DNA from: Pelodera strongyloides
Lineage: Eukaryota > Nematoda > Chromadorea > Rhabditida > Rhabditidae
Reading direction: 5' to 3'
Assembly: GCA_036852015.1 (NCBI GenBank)
Contig: JAANDG010000155.1
Location: 124,001 to 188,000, forward strand
DNA length: 64,000 bases
The notes beneath the pieces were generated by a model. That model saw nothing but the letters and a program-made list of their open reading frames with translations, did not search any database and was not told the origin of the DNA. Position 1 is the stretch's first letter. Each line of letters opens with the position of its first letter. Shown here piece after piece: positions 24,723 to 38,500 of the stretch. The translations under genes were made by a program, and so were the position numbers.

Positions 24723-25649
24723 ATGTCGGCGGCCTTTAGTCGCACTCTAGCAAGGGCCCAGTGCCTGGCCGTACAGTCGTCTCGTTCCATGTACCAAAAC
24801 CCGTACATTAATAGGTTCAAGGCCAAGAGCAAGGTCTCGCCTGACTACTTTAAACAGGTCGGAAACTTTCTCATTTTACTTTGAAGAATGTTAGCACGGT
24901 ATGTGCAGTTTTTTTTCCTATGCGTGAATAAACTGCGAAAGCTGTATTTTGCGGCCAAGGTGCATGACACTGCATTAAGCCGGATTCAGGATGAGCACAG
25001 TACACTTCATTAGTTTTTCCTTTCAGACGACTGGTATTACGGGGCTCTTCGTCAACGAATTTCCTCATCGTGCACTCTCCGTTGTGTACGGTAGGATTCT
25101 CCGCTCACTGGAGCAAATGCCCAAGGATTCAGCTTACAGAAAATACACCGAAAAGGCGGGTGTGATAATATTCTTAACAGAAATTTAGGTGCTGTGCTAA
25201 CCCTGGCGATTGTTTTCCCCTTATTCGGCACGATGAGTTTTACAACAAAATTGTGAATTTTTTAAGGTGGTCCGCCATCGATTGGGACTCGTAAACGCCG
25301 AACCGGACACGAAGAAATTGGAGCTTGCAATTGGAATGGGGCAAATTGAGGAAGTGATTCAACAGGTTTCTTTTAGTTTGTTGTCTCTTTAAAGCGACAT
25401 GAGGACCCGTATTTTGAACAACTGCACTCCCATATGTTACATGCAAATGAATAAAATTCGCGCAGTTATTTGCATACAACACATGAAATTCAAAATTTGC
25501 TTCGAAAACCGTCCGTTATATAGCTTTAAAAATGTTTCCATTTTCAGGCTGAGTACGAACTGGAGACTACGCGAGCACTTCTAGAATCGAAGGCATGGGA
25601 GCCCCTTGTGGAAGACGCACCGAAAGGACAGTGGGCCTGGCCTGTCTAG
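24723..25649 (+). CDS. NDUFA5: NDUFA5, complex I alpha subcomplex subunit 5 (B13)
   Basis: Four exons: 24723-24857, 25027-25155, 25267-25365, 25548-25649; 154 codons plus TAG. The mature part aligns end to end with the animal B13 family: TTGITGLFVNE, AYRKYTEK, LVNAEPDTKKLE, GQIEEVIQQAEYELETTRAL, then KAWEPLVEDAPKGQWAWPV at the C terminus. The protein belongs to the matrix arm (Q-module) of NADH:ubiquinone oxidoreductase. The N terminus MSAAFSRTLARAQCLAVQSS is rich in Arg and Ser, without acids, and looks like a mitochondrial presequence. Exon 2 ends either at AAAAG followed by GC (25155), which gives the family's usual spacing, or six bases later at a GT, which adds Ala-Gly. AATAAA follows at 25851. 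Confidence 0.95.
25389..25531. repeat. Diverged TTAA-type inverted-repeat element
   Basis: TTTAAAGCGACAT at the left and CGTCCGTTATATAGCTTTAAA at the right, with the family's ATGCAAATGA core. It fills most of the last NDUFA5 intron and is clearly older than the other copies. Confidence 0.55.
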
Positions 25650-25850
25650 AAGATGATTCTTTCATAACCTGAAGCAAGTCCGCGATTCTGTTGTCTAGGA
25701 TGCGAGATGCGATATCGTAGTTTTAAATTTTCTTCCACAAGCTACTAGTCTAGTAAACGTTTCTTTATGCGAAAGATGTTTCTTTTCTACAACACAATTA
25801 CATTGAGTTTACATCGGGGCTACCAGCACTTCTTATGAGTCCTATGGTCA

Positions 25851-25856
25851 AATAAA
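25851..25856 (+). promoter_or_regulatory. AATAAA polyadenylation signal of NDUFA5
   Basis: Hexamer about 200 bp after the TAG stop and before the convergent phosphatase gene, whose stop is at 26019. The two 3' ends are therefore very close. Confidence 0.6.
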
Positions 25857-26018
25857 GACGGGTAAAACTCGGAGGGTTGCGTTGCATTCTGCGCGCGCAT
25901 TTAGTAACCGAAATACTTTTATTTAATTGAAAATGTTTCTGCAATAGTAGAACGAATGATCGAATGACGAATCCAATAGCTTGTGTATGTTTTTGAACAT
26001 AATTATGAAAGCGGGGGA

Positions 26019-29000
26019 TCAGCTTTTCTCTCCGGTGCCTTGTGCGGTGTTGGCACCAATGATGGTGCCAGTGGCAGGCAATCCGATGTCAAATCTATAA
26101 AAGGGGAACTTTATGTCTTGACTTTCATTTTAGGACATTATGAAATCTGAATCCGCTATTTTTTTTTGTCAAATATGGGCGTTAAGATGTCTACGAGTTG
26201 TGAGCAAGCAATTCCTGAATTGAACCCAACCTTCAAGCGGTATGGCACATGGTTTTGGAGCATGCTGACACCTGTGTAAGATATGCAATTTGTCGTTCTG
26301 GGCACATCTGGCCCCCAGTGGAACACAAACCACTTGTTATCTCGCTTTAAAAGTGTTCTTTCTCTTTTTACCCGGTTCCTGCGGCTTCTGGCATAGGTGG
26401 AGGGGGAGGAGTCGAGCCATTTGCACATCCACACACGTCTTCACCTTCTTTCTTTTTATCTGAAATGAACTCGATATCCTGGAGCTAGGGAATAAATTAG
26501 GTCCGCATCTCAAAATTTTGGGGAGGTGATTAGACTAATTTGCATACAATGCATTACGGATCAGGAGGCGATTTAGACTAATTTGCGTACAATGCATTAC
26601 GGATCGGGAGATGATCGTCCGCATTTGGCGGGCCGTTTTATGCTATGCCTGGAGCGAGCTTGCTAATTTAAACAGGGATTTAACCTCACCCAGTTTAAGT
26701 GAAAATTATCACGGAAGAACTAACCACCTCCTTTCGACGCGGCCTCTACTGCGTCTGCCGCTTTCATTTTGGATTCTTCTTCTGCTTGTCGAACAGCCGC
26801 AAGGGCTTCGTACTTGTCTTTAAATTCGTTATACTTCTGAAAATGGTCGTCTCCAGACTAATTGTAAGCCCGAGGTTGATTGTGGATCTCTTACACACAT
26901 ACCACCACACCAAGCAAACATATACATATATATGCAGTACGCATGCGTACATAACATACATCATCTCAATCATCTGACACGCACAGAAGGTCATGCCTCC
27001 AAAGACTCACCGGCCAGTACTCTTCCTTTAAAATGACCAATTCCTTCAAATAGTTGAGAATTGCCATGCCGAGAAACACATATTGAATGTCTGTCTGAAC
27101 TGACTGAGCACGCATTCCTAAACGGGATGTTTGGCTGTACATAGTCCTTTGTTAAAGCGAAATACCGGCCGGTTTTTGAAACGCATTGCGCACACCTGCT
27201 TTCTTATGCAGCATATGCGAATGTGCAAAAATTAGAATAAAAACTAGATCCCAATTAGACCCCACGCTGCATAAATACATAGGAATGCAAGTACTTGAGA
27301 TGCGTTTCAAAAACCGGCCGGTATTTCGCTTTAAAGTATCTGGGACAAGGGATGACATACACACCCAACAGAGTGACTAACCTCTCAATTGCTTCACAAT
27401 ATTGAACATCTTAAAACTGTCGGTCATCAGTGACTTCATGAGAATCATTTCAAGAGCTACTACTGATCCGGTTCTGCCTGAAAGATTTCATTTATAAATT
27501 GTTGTAACAGGCTGAGAGTTTCTTTATTGCAACAGGCTTAAAATCGCGCATGTCATAATTATATGCTTTTTCTAATAAACCATTGTAAAAACCAACCAAC
27601 TCCTGCCGAGCAATGGACTAATGTAGGGAATCGCGAATTTCTAGAGATTCGCAGAAGGCGAAAAGCTGCGAGAAGAGACGTGGGAACAGAACGATCGGGC
27701 CTGAAACACAGAGAATAAACATTTGGTCATAAACTAAGCCCTGTCTTTCTGAGTCCGAGTTTTCCAGTCATGATCCTATTCCTACGTTTTGGTAGGAGAT
27801 CAGTTCTTCAGGTGCAGTCCCATGTGTTGATGAATGTACACGATAATGCTTACGGTAACCTTTCCCTATAGCTAAAGCCTACGGCTATACGGGAACCGGG
27901 AACCCCTTTGCATATACTGTAGAACCAAGAAATTCTCAAGACCATGTTATCCATTGGTGGTGTTTCAGTGTGGTCACTTCCTTTCCTCCTTCTGTAACTT
28001 TTAGATTTGTTTGTGTAATGTGCCGGTCCGAAGTGTCATGTTGCACACATGTTATTGTGTATTCTGAAAGATGTGGAAGTACTATCTACTCTGACTTTGT
28101 AAGAAACATATAAAGCGTAACGACCTCGTTGCGCCCCAGTTTTGGACCTTGTTGCGACAACGCCGCGATACCCGCACTGGTGAAACTCGGGCGTTGTGCA
28201 GCGAGAAGCTGGCCACAGAATGTCGCGCAGCTAATACCTGTCGCGAAGACTGGTCGAATATCGGTGTGCGGCGGCTTCGCCATATCTCGACTAGGTTCTC
28301 AGAAAATGCTCTCAGCGTAATATACAGTGATGAAAAGCCTCACGTCCAAAAGTGAGAGTCTGTCCCTGTTGAGCGGGAAAGTATGGTTCACTCTTTTTCT
28401 TTCCCAACTCCATCACTTGGCACAACATGAAGATGTTACCCACTTTCTCCTGTACAATCATACGCCAAAATTCTGAAATGTACAGTAATTAGCCAGATAA
28501 TTATGTGTAGATAATTGTGCATGACAGAAGAAAGAAGAAGAAGCGAGTCAGATAAAAAAAAAGACAAAAACAAGTAGACACACGTATCAACTAAATGTAA
28601 GGTGAAGTAATTATCACACACAATTTACACTTTACTAATTGTAAAGGGAAGTAATTATCATCCATAATTCAGACCTACCATTGAGGGTGTTTGGCAGTGG
28701 TCCTTGTGTGCAGATAAAAGTGTTGAGCAGATAGTCAGTGCGTATCCAGTTGGCGTGGATATAGTCGGGCGCTGTTCTCAGCATTACTCGCGTTTTATCC
28801 AGGCATATCACATCTGAAAAGCGTTTATAGCAAACTACAGATGTGTAGGCGCTCAGCAAAGTAGAACGATAAACTTTGCGCAATTGCCGAGACAAAAAAG
28901 GGGGTACGTCGTCTTGCTGTGGGCGGAAACTCTTTTTGCGCCGCGTTGCGGTGTTGTAGTAAATGTAGTTTCCATGAAGATTATAAGGAAGAAGGGAAAA

Positions 29001-30641
29001 ATAACTACACACAGACCTTTATATCTATTGCACTTCATATTCGCATCGAAACCCTGTCGATAGCAGTTTGGCGAATAGAAACCCCTGATTTCTGTTTCAA
29101 ATTCCTGGAAATACAGCACAGTTGAGGTGTTGATTACAATTCCAGTCGGCGCACGCATGGCGCAACTGTGGCGCACCTGCAGCGCACTCTCCAAAAACTG
29201 TGTCATGCGTACGCAGGGTTCTTCTGCCCTAATTACGAATTTTATCAGTGAATGATGAACGCAGCAGAAACATGGCGCTATGAATACCGAAAGAGGTGCG
29301 ACATAGGAAATGGGGGCGCCGTAGGCGTGCCACAAGTGCGCAACTAACATCGGCGTCCTAAAACACCAGAAGATACCCTGTGAGTACAACATATTCGTCA
29401 CTGTGATCCAAATACCGCACGAATGTATACATTCAAACCTTTAGTAATCCCTCAATTCCCAAATGGAGAATCTCGGCTGCCAGCTTGTTGAATCGTTCCA
29501 TTTGTTCAGCGGAAGGTTTTTCAATCTCTAAAAATAATCGTACTCTCGTCATAAAAGTTGACCTGCAAAATCGACGCTTCGCCCAATCTGCGCCAGGTTG
29601 CGCGAAAGCATTGCTCAATGAACACGTGAGGACCTGGCCCGAGTCTACGAAGGCTTAGGTGCGCTGTGAGAGGTAGCACGCGCCGGCTTCCACGGTGAGG
29701 GTAATGACGCCTCTTGATTTAGTACTTGTGATATGATAACCGACCGTCTAGCTTCTTTTTCCTCTCTCTGGGATCAACGTCCTTCATTCCATCCAACGAG
29801 GTCTTGTCCAGCTGTGTATTCGTCTTCTTCACTCGAGTCTTACGCACACTACGCAGTGATCTCTCGCAACTCAATCCAATACGTTCTGAACAAAACCAAT
29901 CAATATGTCATCATTCGTTCCGCCCATGATCGTTTTTGGGAATACATAGGACGGGTTGTTCCTCTAGTGCGGATGCGGCACTTTCCGCAATCCCCGCGCA
30001 AGAGTATAGGGTTTGCCACAGGGCGGCGCACCTCCTCCAGGGTTCACGGCAGTGGCCAGAGGGGTACTTCAAACTTGCATGCAAAAAAGTCTTACTTATT
30101 CGTCTTCGCATGCTTTTTTCCACATCGCTGTTTCCAGTGTTTGTAGTGGCCGATTCAACCTATAACCTTTTTATCTTTATTTAAATTTAACGTAATTACG
30201 ATTATTCACCGTTTATTATATGCACGTATAACTCACATCATCTTCCGCTTTCTTCTTTGTTTTCTTTCTGCGAACTGAGACATCATTCTGAAAGAAAATA
30301 CATAAGGAACGCCGCATAGCCGCGGCCAAAGAAAGGGTTCGCTATAGCTGGGCAACGGAGCCGCTTTGATAGTGCGCGGGGGTATGGCGGGTCACAGTTT
30401 TCGCGCACCACTGGCACACGGGCCCCGCAACAAGTTATATCTGATCCGCAACCAGTTATATCTGGTCCCCAACCAGTTATATCTGGTCCGCAACCAGTTA
30501 TATCTGGTCCGCAACCAGTTATATCTGGTTGTCGCTTGCGGTCAATCGATACAGTATTGGTTGTTTAATTAACATGCTTACAATTGTTTTATTGCCGTCG
30601 TCTTCTGACTTCTTCTTCTTCTTGCGGCGTTCGGATACTTC
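26019..30641 (-). CDS. Classical protein tyrosine phosphatase, nematode cytoplasmic type
   Basis: Twelve phase-matched exons: 29745-29885, 29439-29527, 29017-29104, 28679-28813, 28344-28472, 27943-28063, 27597-27700, 27382-27477, 27011-27117, 26725-26836, 26372-26459, 26019-26094 (TGA). Landmarks in order: FDANMKCNRYKDVICLDKTR, DYIHANWI, TFICTQGPLPNTL, EFWRMIVQEKVGNIFMLCQ, QWITWPDRSVP (WPD loop, general acid), VHCSAGVGRTG (P-loop with nucleophilic Cys and Arg, split by an intron), RAQSVQTDIQYVF (Q loop). All catalytic residues are present, so an active enzyme is expected. The C-terminal tail is a charged helix, then PPPPP and a Gly-rich end. Two further basic exons, 30237-30287 (VRRKKTKKKAEDD) and 30582-30641 (SERRKKKKKSEDD), probably belong upstream, but their phase does not meet 29885. 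The start codon is unresolved. Similar short PTPs with Lys-rich N termini are abundant in nematodes. Confidence 0.9.
27152..27334. mobile_element. TTAA-type inverted-repeat element, copy 3 (best preserved)
   Basis: A complete 183-bp copy flanked by TTAA at both ends: TTAAAGCGAAATACCGGCCG ... CGGCCGGTATTTCGCTTTAA. The inverted arms reach GTTTTTGAAACGCAT. It lies in the PTP intron between 27117 and 27382. Confidence 0.9.
29140..29340. repeat. GGCGCAC-rich repeat
   Basis: Repeated GGCGCAC / GTGCGC motifs and the phrase ACAATTCCAGT. Similar stretches occur at about 4980-5150, 6860-7000 and 48950-49085, so this is a dispersed family. Boundaries are unclear. It is intronic in the phosphatase gene. 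Confidence 0.5.
30427..30530. repeat. 21-bp tandem repeat, 5 units
   Basis: Unit GCAACCAGTTATATCTGGTCC, each holding the near-palindrome CCAGTTATATCTGG. It lies between the two basic exons proposed for the phosphatase. The first and last units are diverged. Confidence 0.9.
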
Positions 30642-32562
30642 CTGAATAAACTAACACTGAAAATAACGAAACGAAGATATATTATTAAATTGCCACATAA
30701 GTCTCACAGTCTTCAAAAGTCTTTTTTATCCTTAGTCTCAGAGCCTTCAATAAAAATTTGCACTTTATTCTAATTCTTTCTCATAGTTTTCTTTTCGTAC
30801 AATATCTGTTATACTTTTGGTTTATTACATGTATGAAGCTACTTCAAGTTCCATGTGTCATCCTAACCATAAGCTTCTACGTTCATAATGGACATTCATA
30901 GTAAGTAGGTATACTTACAATTAGCATATCTGGGCACTACAGTCTTGAACCGAGTACGATTTTATGGCCTGTCCATGTATGCGATTCACTTGCAAATGAC
31001 GAATGCTTGTCCATTTCGAGTCAATGTAAATGACAAGGTCCCGCAGCGATTTTGAAACTTGTACGGATCTATTTCAAATAGTACGGATCTGATACACTTT
31101 CGCTGCCGGACCATGTCAAATGCGTTATTCGCATGGGTTACAGTAGACATTTGACATTCATGTAAAATGGCCTGAACATGGACAAACACTTGTCATTTTC
31201 GCAAGCGCGAATCGCAAACATGGACATGCCACTGTTTAGTTGAAAACCTTACCTTCATCGATGCTTTGTGTCTTACTCTTACATGCCTAAAGTTCACTAT
31301 TTATGTGACCCACATTATGCAAATTCATACAGTGGTTGGGGTCTAATTGGGGTCTAGTTTTTATAATCAGAGAACCATCAAAACATAGAGCATATACGTT
31401 TCAAAAGCTGAATAAGATAAGTCTGGCGACGACCTAGTGATGTGCGCGGCGCGGAATAGGAGCACCCGATGTTTTCATCAACAAAATGGTCGTAAACTGA
31501 TTTGATGCTCACTAATTGGTCACTGTACGCGCAACTCGCAATCAGTAGCCTTTACGAGCTCAAATCAAATACCGTACCTTCAGTCTAAATACCGTAGCCC
31601 AAGTACCGTATATTTAGTCTTACTGTCACAAACCGCACGCCTCCCTCCATAAATTTTTCTCTACGTATTCTGGATAAAGGGACAAACACGCGAATTCACG
31701 CTAATAAAATAAATAAAAAAAAACAAATTGTAAAAATAAAAAATATTTATTACATATCACAATATATGTATTGAATCGACCGAGATCTTTATCAAATAAA
31801 CTGCATCGGGAGAAAATCACCTATAATATTACTGAACGAAACGAAACCTAAAAGGAAAGAAACGCTAACAATAATAACCATAGCCGCGAAGCTAGCAAAT
31901 TAAACAGAGGCTTTACGCCTAGAAAACAAAATACAAAGACTAACTCTAAAATAAGTACAAGATTGTTTTATTCACTAACTATAAATCCCAAAACTAGGCA
32001 CATTGACATAGCAAGTGATATTCGCAAAAGCTCTTATTTTATCAGACCTTTCAGACAAAGAGCATAATTTGGTGGCTTAGATATACTGAGGGTGTAGCTG
32101 AGACTTAGCACTCTCATAATCAGCAATTATGAGTAATTATCATAATCAGTTACAGTAATTGTAATTATAAATTTGTGAATATTCCATCACGTGGATTCAT
32201 CAGAGTCATAATCAGCAATTATCAGTGAACATTTCATATTTTCACGTAGAATAATTGAGCAGCAACGGGAGAAGTGTATGTTAATTTTGATACAAGAGTA
32301 AATCACCGGACCATTAAAGGACTTATGCATAGAGAACAGTTCTATCCTCGAACGATAAATAACAACACTGTGATGAAATCAAGAAATTTACCGGAAAACA
32401 ACGGATTACCATATAATTTAAGAAATTGTGCCACAAGAGAAGCTACTCGAGAAAGCCGCTCCAAAAACACGAACAAACGACTTTGAATACAGAACTGCTT
32501 ACAACAAAAGTGAGACAATCTCTGACAAGGTGCGGTAGAATTTAGAATTATATAAATAGCGA

Positions 32563-35500
32563 TCAAGTCAATTTATGCCTGATCAAGCCTTTCATCATAT
32601 CAAACGTGTTGCCGTCGTCGCCCACTGAGAACACCTAAAAACGAAAGCTTATTGCTTTAAATTTTAAATTTGTTTTACGCTTCAAGAGCGTGCACGTGGA
32701 AGTACAGATTCAGTGTTTGCTTATGACATATTTCGATGCTGATATTACAGTAACCACACAAGCATCACAGTTCGCAACAATTCTGAACAAAACTCTGAAT
32801 CGTTCACGACGTGTGAAACAAAACTGAGTAGTTAGTTATAGTAAACAAACTGAAATGGATCAGTTAAATGGTACAGTATCATAAGCTCCTCCCACCTCAC
32901 TGTACAAAGTATAGTATCATAAGCCACGCCCATTTTGGAAAACTACAGTATGCTAAGCTCCTCCCACTTACCTTCTGTGGATTCTTGCGGCTTCTCACTT
33001 GTAGAAATCCCCATTTGTCCAAACCTCTTACAACCACTTTCTCCTTTTCTCCATTCGTTTCTAACATAACTTCTTCACGACTGAAAGGATCTTGGCATGA
33101 AGATTGGTGACTAACTAATGAACCACAAACTTGGGTAACTAAACCAGTATCTTTTAATTAACCCTGCCTAGTGCTTATTTTGTGCCGACTTCTAATACTT
33201 GCAATACTCAAGTTTAAGGGTATTGTCCTTACGATCTAGGTACGAGATTACTTTGCGAAATGCCGGCCGGTTTTTGAAACACATCGACTACACCAGCATT
33301 CGTATGCAGCCTACGCAAATGAACATAAATTAGAATAAAAAATCGAGCTAAATTCGAGCAACTTAGCATAACTACGTAAGAATTCAGTTGTCCATGATGT
33401 GTTTCAAAAACCGGCAGGTATATCGCTTTAAATTTTTCCACATGCGTTCTCATTAACTCTGGCTTCTTCATTATTTAGGGTTTTACACTAAGTGAATAAG
33501 GATACAATCTTAAACATCCTACTTGTGCAGCCAGTGCGCGTAATACTTCCTCAAAAACTCTTCGTGCCCCTTCATCTCGTAGAAGAATAGATTGGCTGAA
33601 ATATGATCTTTTGTACATAAACTCACCAATTAATATCAAGGAATCATCACCATTCATCATAGGTTAAAAACATCGAATACTAGTTCGAATTACCAGCACA
33701 TTAACGTCACCCTCTCAGTACAAATTAACAATGAAAATAGTGAATAGATGGAGGAGAATAATTAGGTTGAAAGCACCGTAATACTAGTTAAAGTTCCCCA
33801 AATCAAGCAGAAAAATCAATGTTTCCATTAGGTTACTTATAGAGCAAGGAACATAGCATGCTCATTCCGCCGCAACACTTGTATTGCTAAATCTAAATAA
33901 GTCTTCAATTCTTAAAAAGTACCTTCAAAGTGGTTAATCACTTCCGCGATCACTTTCTCTACAGTGAATGAAGTAGGCGAATCTTCGGGTAACATATCGT
34001 TGAGGCAGGTGGTCGGTTGACTATTGCACACATTCAAACCAACACCTAAACAGTGCGAATACATTTATAACTTCTCATCCTTATCCTTCTCATCATCATT
34101 TTGTATGGTGTACACATATATTGTATATATAATGCGTCAATAAACAAAAATAATAATAATAATAATAATAATAACGAAGGTTAGGTTAAACCAGTAAAGG
34201 CTTGGGTTCCAGTTCCAAGTTCCACTACACGCAAATATTCACTCATAGATTACGATTACGGTATACGGTATAAGCCACGAACAACAACAACCCGGTAAGA
34301 TTCCCAAAACAGATCGAAACTCCTTACCCAGAATGATTTCCATACAATCATCACGATTAATAGCAGATGCAATAAGTCCACCAACCTGGAAAACATAAGG
34401 TTATTTATTAGAGGAAAAGAAGAGAGCAAGTTTTGTAAAGTTCCTCGGATATTGGTTACAAAAGTGCGTCAATGGTGACAAGTTATGGATCAAAAGAATA
34501 CGGTACAATACCAGTATTCTAAATGCAAATCTTCTAAAAACTCACTTTGTTAGTCCGATTAAAGTAGAAATCATTGGGCCATTTTATCCGGAATGGGAAG
34601 TCCTGAACATGAAAGGAAAGGTTACTTCTCATATATAAATCTCTTTGCTCGCGCGCTCTCTCTCTCTCTCTGCCAATACTCCACTCCCTTTCTTGAAACT
34701 TTATCATTCTCTTTCACTAAATTCTCCTCTCTTATTCTCTTCCTCTCTCTTTCTTTCTCTCCATATCTCTCTCTCTAATTTTGCTCCCCTCCCCTACCTG
34801 CATTCCACTAATACTCTGCACAGCTTCAGCCACAGAAGTAGCAAGTACATGTTGTACAAAAGATGGTGTTCCATGTAATTTGGATCCATTCGGTAGGTGG
34901 CAATTCAGAGTGAACATGGCTGCACCAGCCGGAGAAACGAACTCATTACCTCCACGTCCTAAATGGGCAATAAAATTTAACCTTCTAGCTCGCTATTAAC
35001 TGATAAGTTACCTTCTTTCCTCTCGTCATGCCCACACTGTTGGAAGCTCATCCGGCTAAAACAAATTTGACCCCTCCTCCTCCCACTCTTCAGACTCAGA
35101 CAAGTACAACACCTTCAGCTTCCAGTCATAAGTGAAAAATATTGACAAAACATTTAATCATTGAAAACACCGTACCTCTTCCATTTGTCTGTTGTCGTGC
35201 CACAACCACAACTCCTTCGCAACCGGGTATTGCATCCGTCAAACTAAAAAAAGAAAAGAACTGTATGTTTCAAGCATACTGTTTCAATCAGTACTGTCAC
35301 AGAACAATAGTTCGCAAACGAGTAGAATTGCTTTCATACAGGTGCCAACTTTTATTTGCAACAGGAATATGAGACTCACAAACGTAATTCTGCAAATGAC
35401 CACAGTATTAGAGAATTAGAGAAACTCCATGTGTATCTACGACATAAACTGAATCTTCCTTACCTCTTACAAATATCCATGGTCGACGTGGCCACAGGGA

Positions 35501-38500
35501 CATGGACCAATACTCGTCCGAGGCGAGAGGTGCGCAGTGAAGAGAAATAGAGAGACGAGTCGAACGAGGGAAGGCCGTCATCGCTGAAAATTGAAGAGAG
35601 TACTAGGAATCAGAAATGAACCAGAACCTTGGAGAAACAATTTACGGAGTCTACCCTGCATAATCTACCCTCACGGTAGTAATGCGCTAGAGCATAGTAT
35701 TCATGAACTTTTAAAGGGAACAGAGCCCAGGGTTAGAAGCTAGAGTATGCAAGCTGAAGTCGTGTCCATTCCCTTTAAACGCAAATCTCATTCACCTCCT
35801 TTTCACTTCAATGGGCAGAAGTTCTTTAGAAGGGCTGGGTAGTGGGTTCTCCTTCAGTAATTCACTCTTTCTCAAGAAGAGAGATGGCTCACAACTGATA
35901 CGCTCGCCATATCGTACACCCTAAAGATTACGGTATACGATGATATACAGTAAGATTCTCCTGAGGCTTTGAAACATACTGTATCATTAGGGCAAGCGGG
36001 GGTAATATCAAATTGAGACAAACTAATCTGACAATGAAAGAGAATACTGATCTATTTATGGTATACAATTAGGATAGTAAGGTCTGAGCTGGCGGGGAAA
36101 GTCTCATTTGGTTATAAGTCCACGGAACGATTATATACCAAGTCCAACCTGCATAGAATCAAGAATGTGTTGCTGTTTCGTCTGTAGGTATCCGATAGTT
36201 AACGAGGGAATCGTTGATCCTTCATTGGCGACTTGAATCCCAACACGAGTAAGGGCATCACGAACCACCTGAGAGGTGAGAATAGAAACATACTGTAAAC
36301 GACTCAAAGCAACTAACCGTGTGTTTTAGCAACATTCTACAACGTATACGACAAGCACTGGCGTTGCCATTTACTGGAATATAATTATGAATTAGGGTGC
36401 GAATGACACAAAGAACTAGGTCGATCTGAGCCTTTATAGAGAAAGACTCACTTTACTACCGGGTACAAACATCTGTTCCGTCGTGGCATCAGAGAAGATA
36501 GCCGATGCCTGATGTTTCTTGTTCTCCATATAAAGGAGGAGGGGAGTATCTGAAAGAGTGAATAGGATTCTACGAGGGCGGGGAATTTTACAAATGCTTT
36601 TCTTGACAAACAGAGAGGGAGAGAGAGAGAGATATAGGGAGAGAGACAAGAGAGAGATGACTATGAACATTGATAAGTTACTCTCAACAAACCTGCTTTC
36701 TTTGCTATAACCACCGTATACTCTGCTCCACCAATGAAATCCTTCGAGTGGAACGTTTCCTGGATCTGAATTATGAACAATTTGTGATATATAACGGCAA
36801 ACGGGAAAACTTTCGTACTCGGGAAAACAAACGGGAAAACTTTCAAAGCTGTATGGTATGTGTTTTATGAAACGTATCTGCACAATTTCATTTCCACGAA
36901 CTATGTGCAATTATGTGCACAAACGGCAGAGAACGGAATGTAGTTGCATAGCATACGTTTCAAAACCAGGTGCAGTACCGCTTTAAAACGAGGAAGAGTC
37001 AGAAGTCAGAAATGCCGGTACCTGTTCCTTCTTCCTGATTGTTTTCAGACTCTTCTTTAGAAAAGATTCAAATTCCTTCCCAAGAGCTGCGGACCTCTCA
37101 CCAAACGCCATCTGAAAGCGGATAGTTATGGAAATACGCAATTACAGTAAGACTGGTAATACGCAATTGTGCGCAGCTACTGTAAGATTCAAGCAATTAC
37201 AGTAACCAAGGTAAGCCACAGTAATAAGAATTAGGGTAACTACGAAACTGATCACAAAGCAAAGTATCAAACCTTCAGTAGGTTTGCTTGTTTCTTTGCA
37301 GAATCCGCACTCGTCAGGCTGGAGAGCAACTTGTTCTCACATACGAAGATGATCTTGCCGGACTGAAAAGAGTTACCGTTAAAGCGGTATAACATCCGGT
37401 TTTTGAAACGTATGTTGGACGCTGTAGTCCGACTTGTTGCTGGACGCTGTAGTCCGACTTGTTGCCGACTTAAGTCCAGAGACTTTCCCTTGCTGCTCAG
37501 GACTCAGGACTAACGGTGAATGTGAACAATCGTCATATGTAAAGTTGGTGCACCATATACATACTATTTATTTACTTACATGATTAAAATAAGTGTGCAT
37601 CTTTGACCAAGCAGCATCATCCAGACCCGTAGTATCCGCCAGAAGAAGACACGCCTGCAAGACTGTTATAATCCACGGTGAAATAGCGCACGAACCAACC
37701 ACGTTCGAATCGATTCGCACATATCTGAGGCCATATTCACCACTCAATTCCCCGTGGGGAATTCTCGTCGTTTTCTCTGCGTGTCTTACATTAGATACTT
37801 TCCCCAGGGAAGAGTTCCCCGAGAGAATCGGAGTGGTGAATATGGCGTCACGTGCATTATCTATCTTACAATTAAAGGGTCATTGAAATATTAATAAGAA
37901 AAAGTGACCATATCCAGTCCCCAGATAATAAAATACCATCATGTTAGTTCATATACAAAAAAAGCAAAGAATGACTCACAGATGATGGTTCAATCCACGG
38001 TTGTTTCCGAATTGCTTCAGTAGATATATGGAATACGGTATATAGATTGGAAGGAAGTACGGTGGATAGTGTATCCCTGACACGTTGGTAGAGTGGGTCT
38101 TGACCACCTGTGTAGACCAGAATCTGGAACGATATATAACCCATTATCTTGATTACTTTGATTTTACATATAGCCTTATGTCATTGTTAATAATAAGGAT
38201 GGCAACAGAAAGTTGGTGAATATGAAATGTTTCAATAAAGAGGTAAAATAGGATGCCGCTCTTATTTTCATTTGTACGCTCTGTGGACCGACGATACCAG
38301 AAATGATACAGAAATACAGAGGGAGAGAGAGAGGGAGAGAGAGAGAGAGGGAGAGAGAAGAGAGAGAGACTAACAGAGAGACCAAAGATTGGTTCAATTT
38401 CACCGTAATTAGAATCACCGTGCGTGAGGTGAAGCACAATTGTTATGAAAACCCATTGAGTAATTTTTCTGTTCTCAATAAACCATACATATGTGAAGAA

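Noticed and set aside
30366..30572. Plus-strand ORF with repeated RNQLYLV
   Set aside because: It is just the translation of the 21-bp tandem repeat; no other frame evidence or start context.
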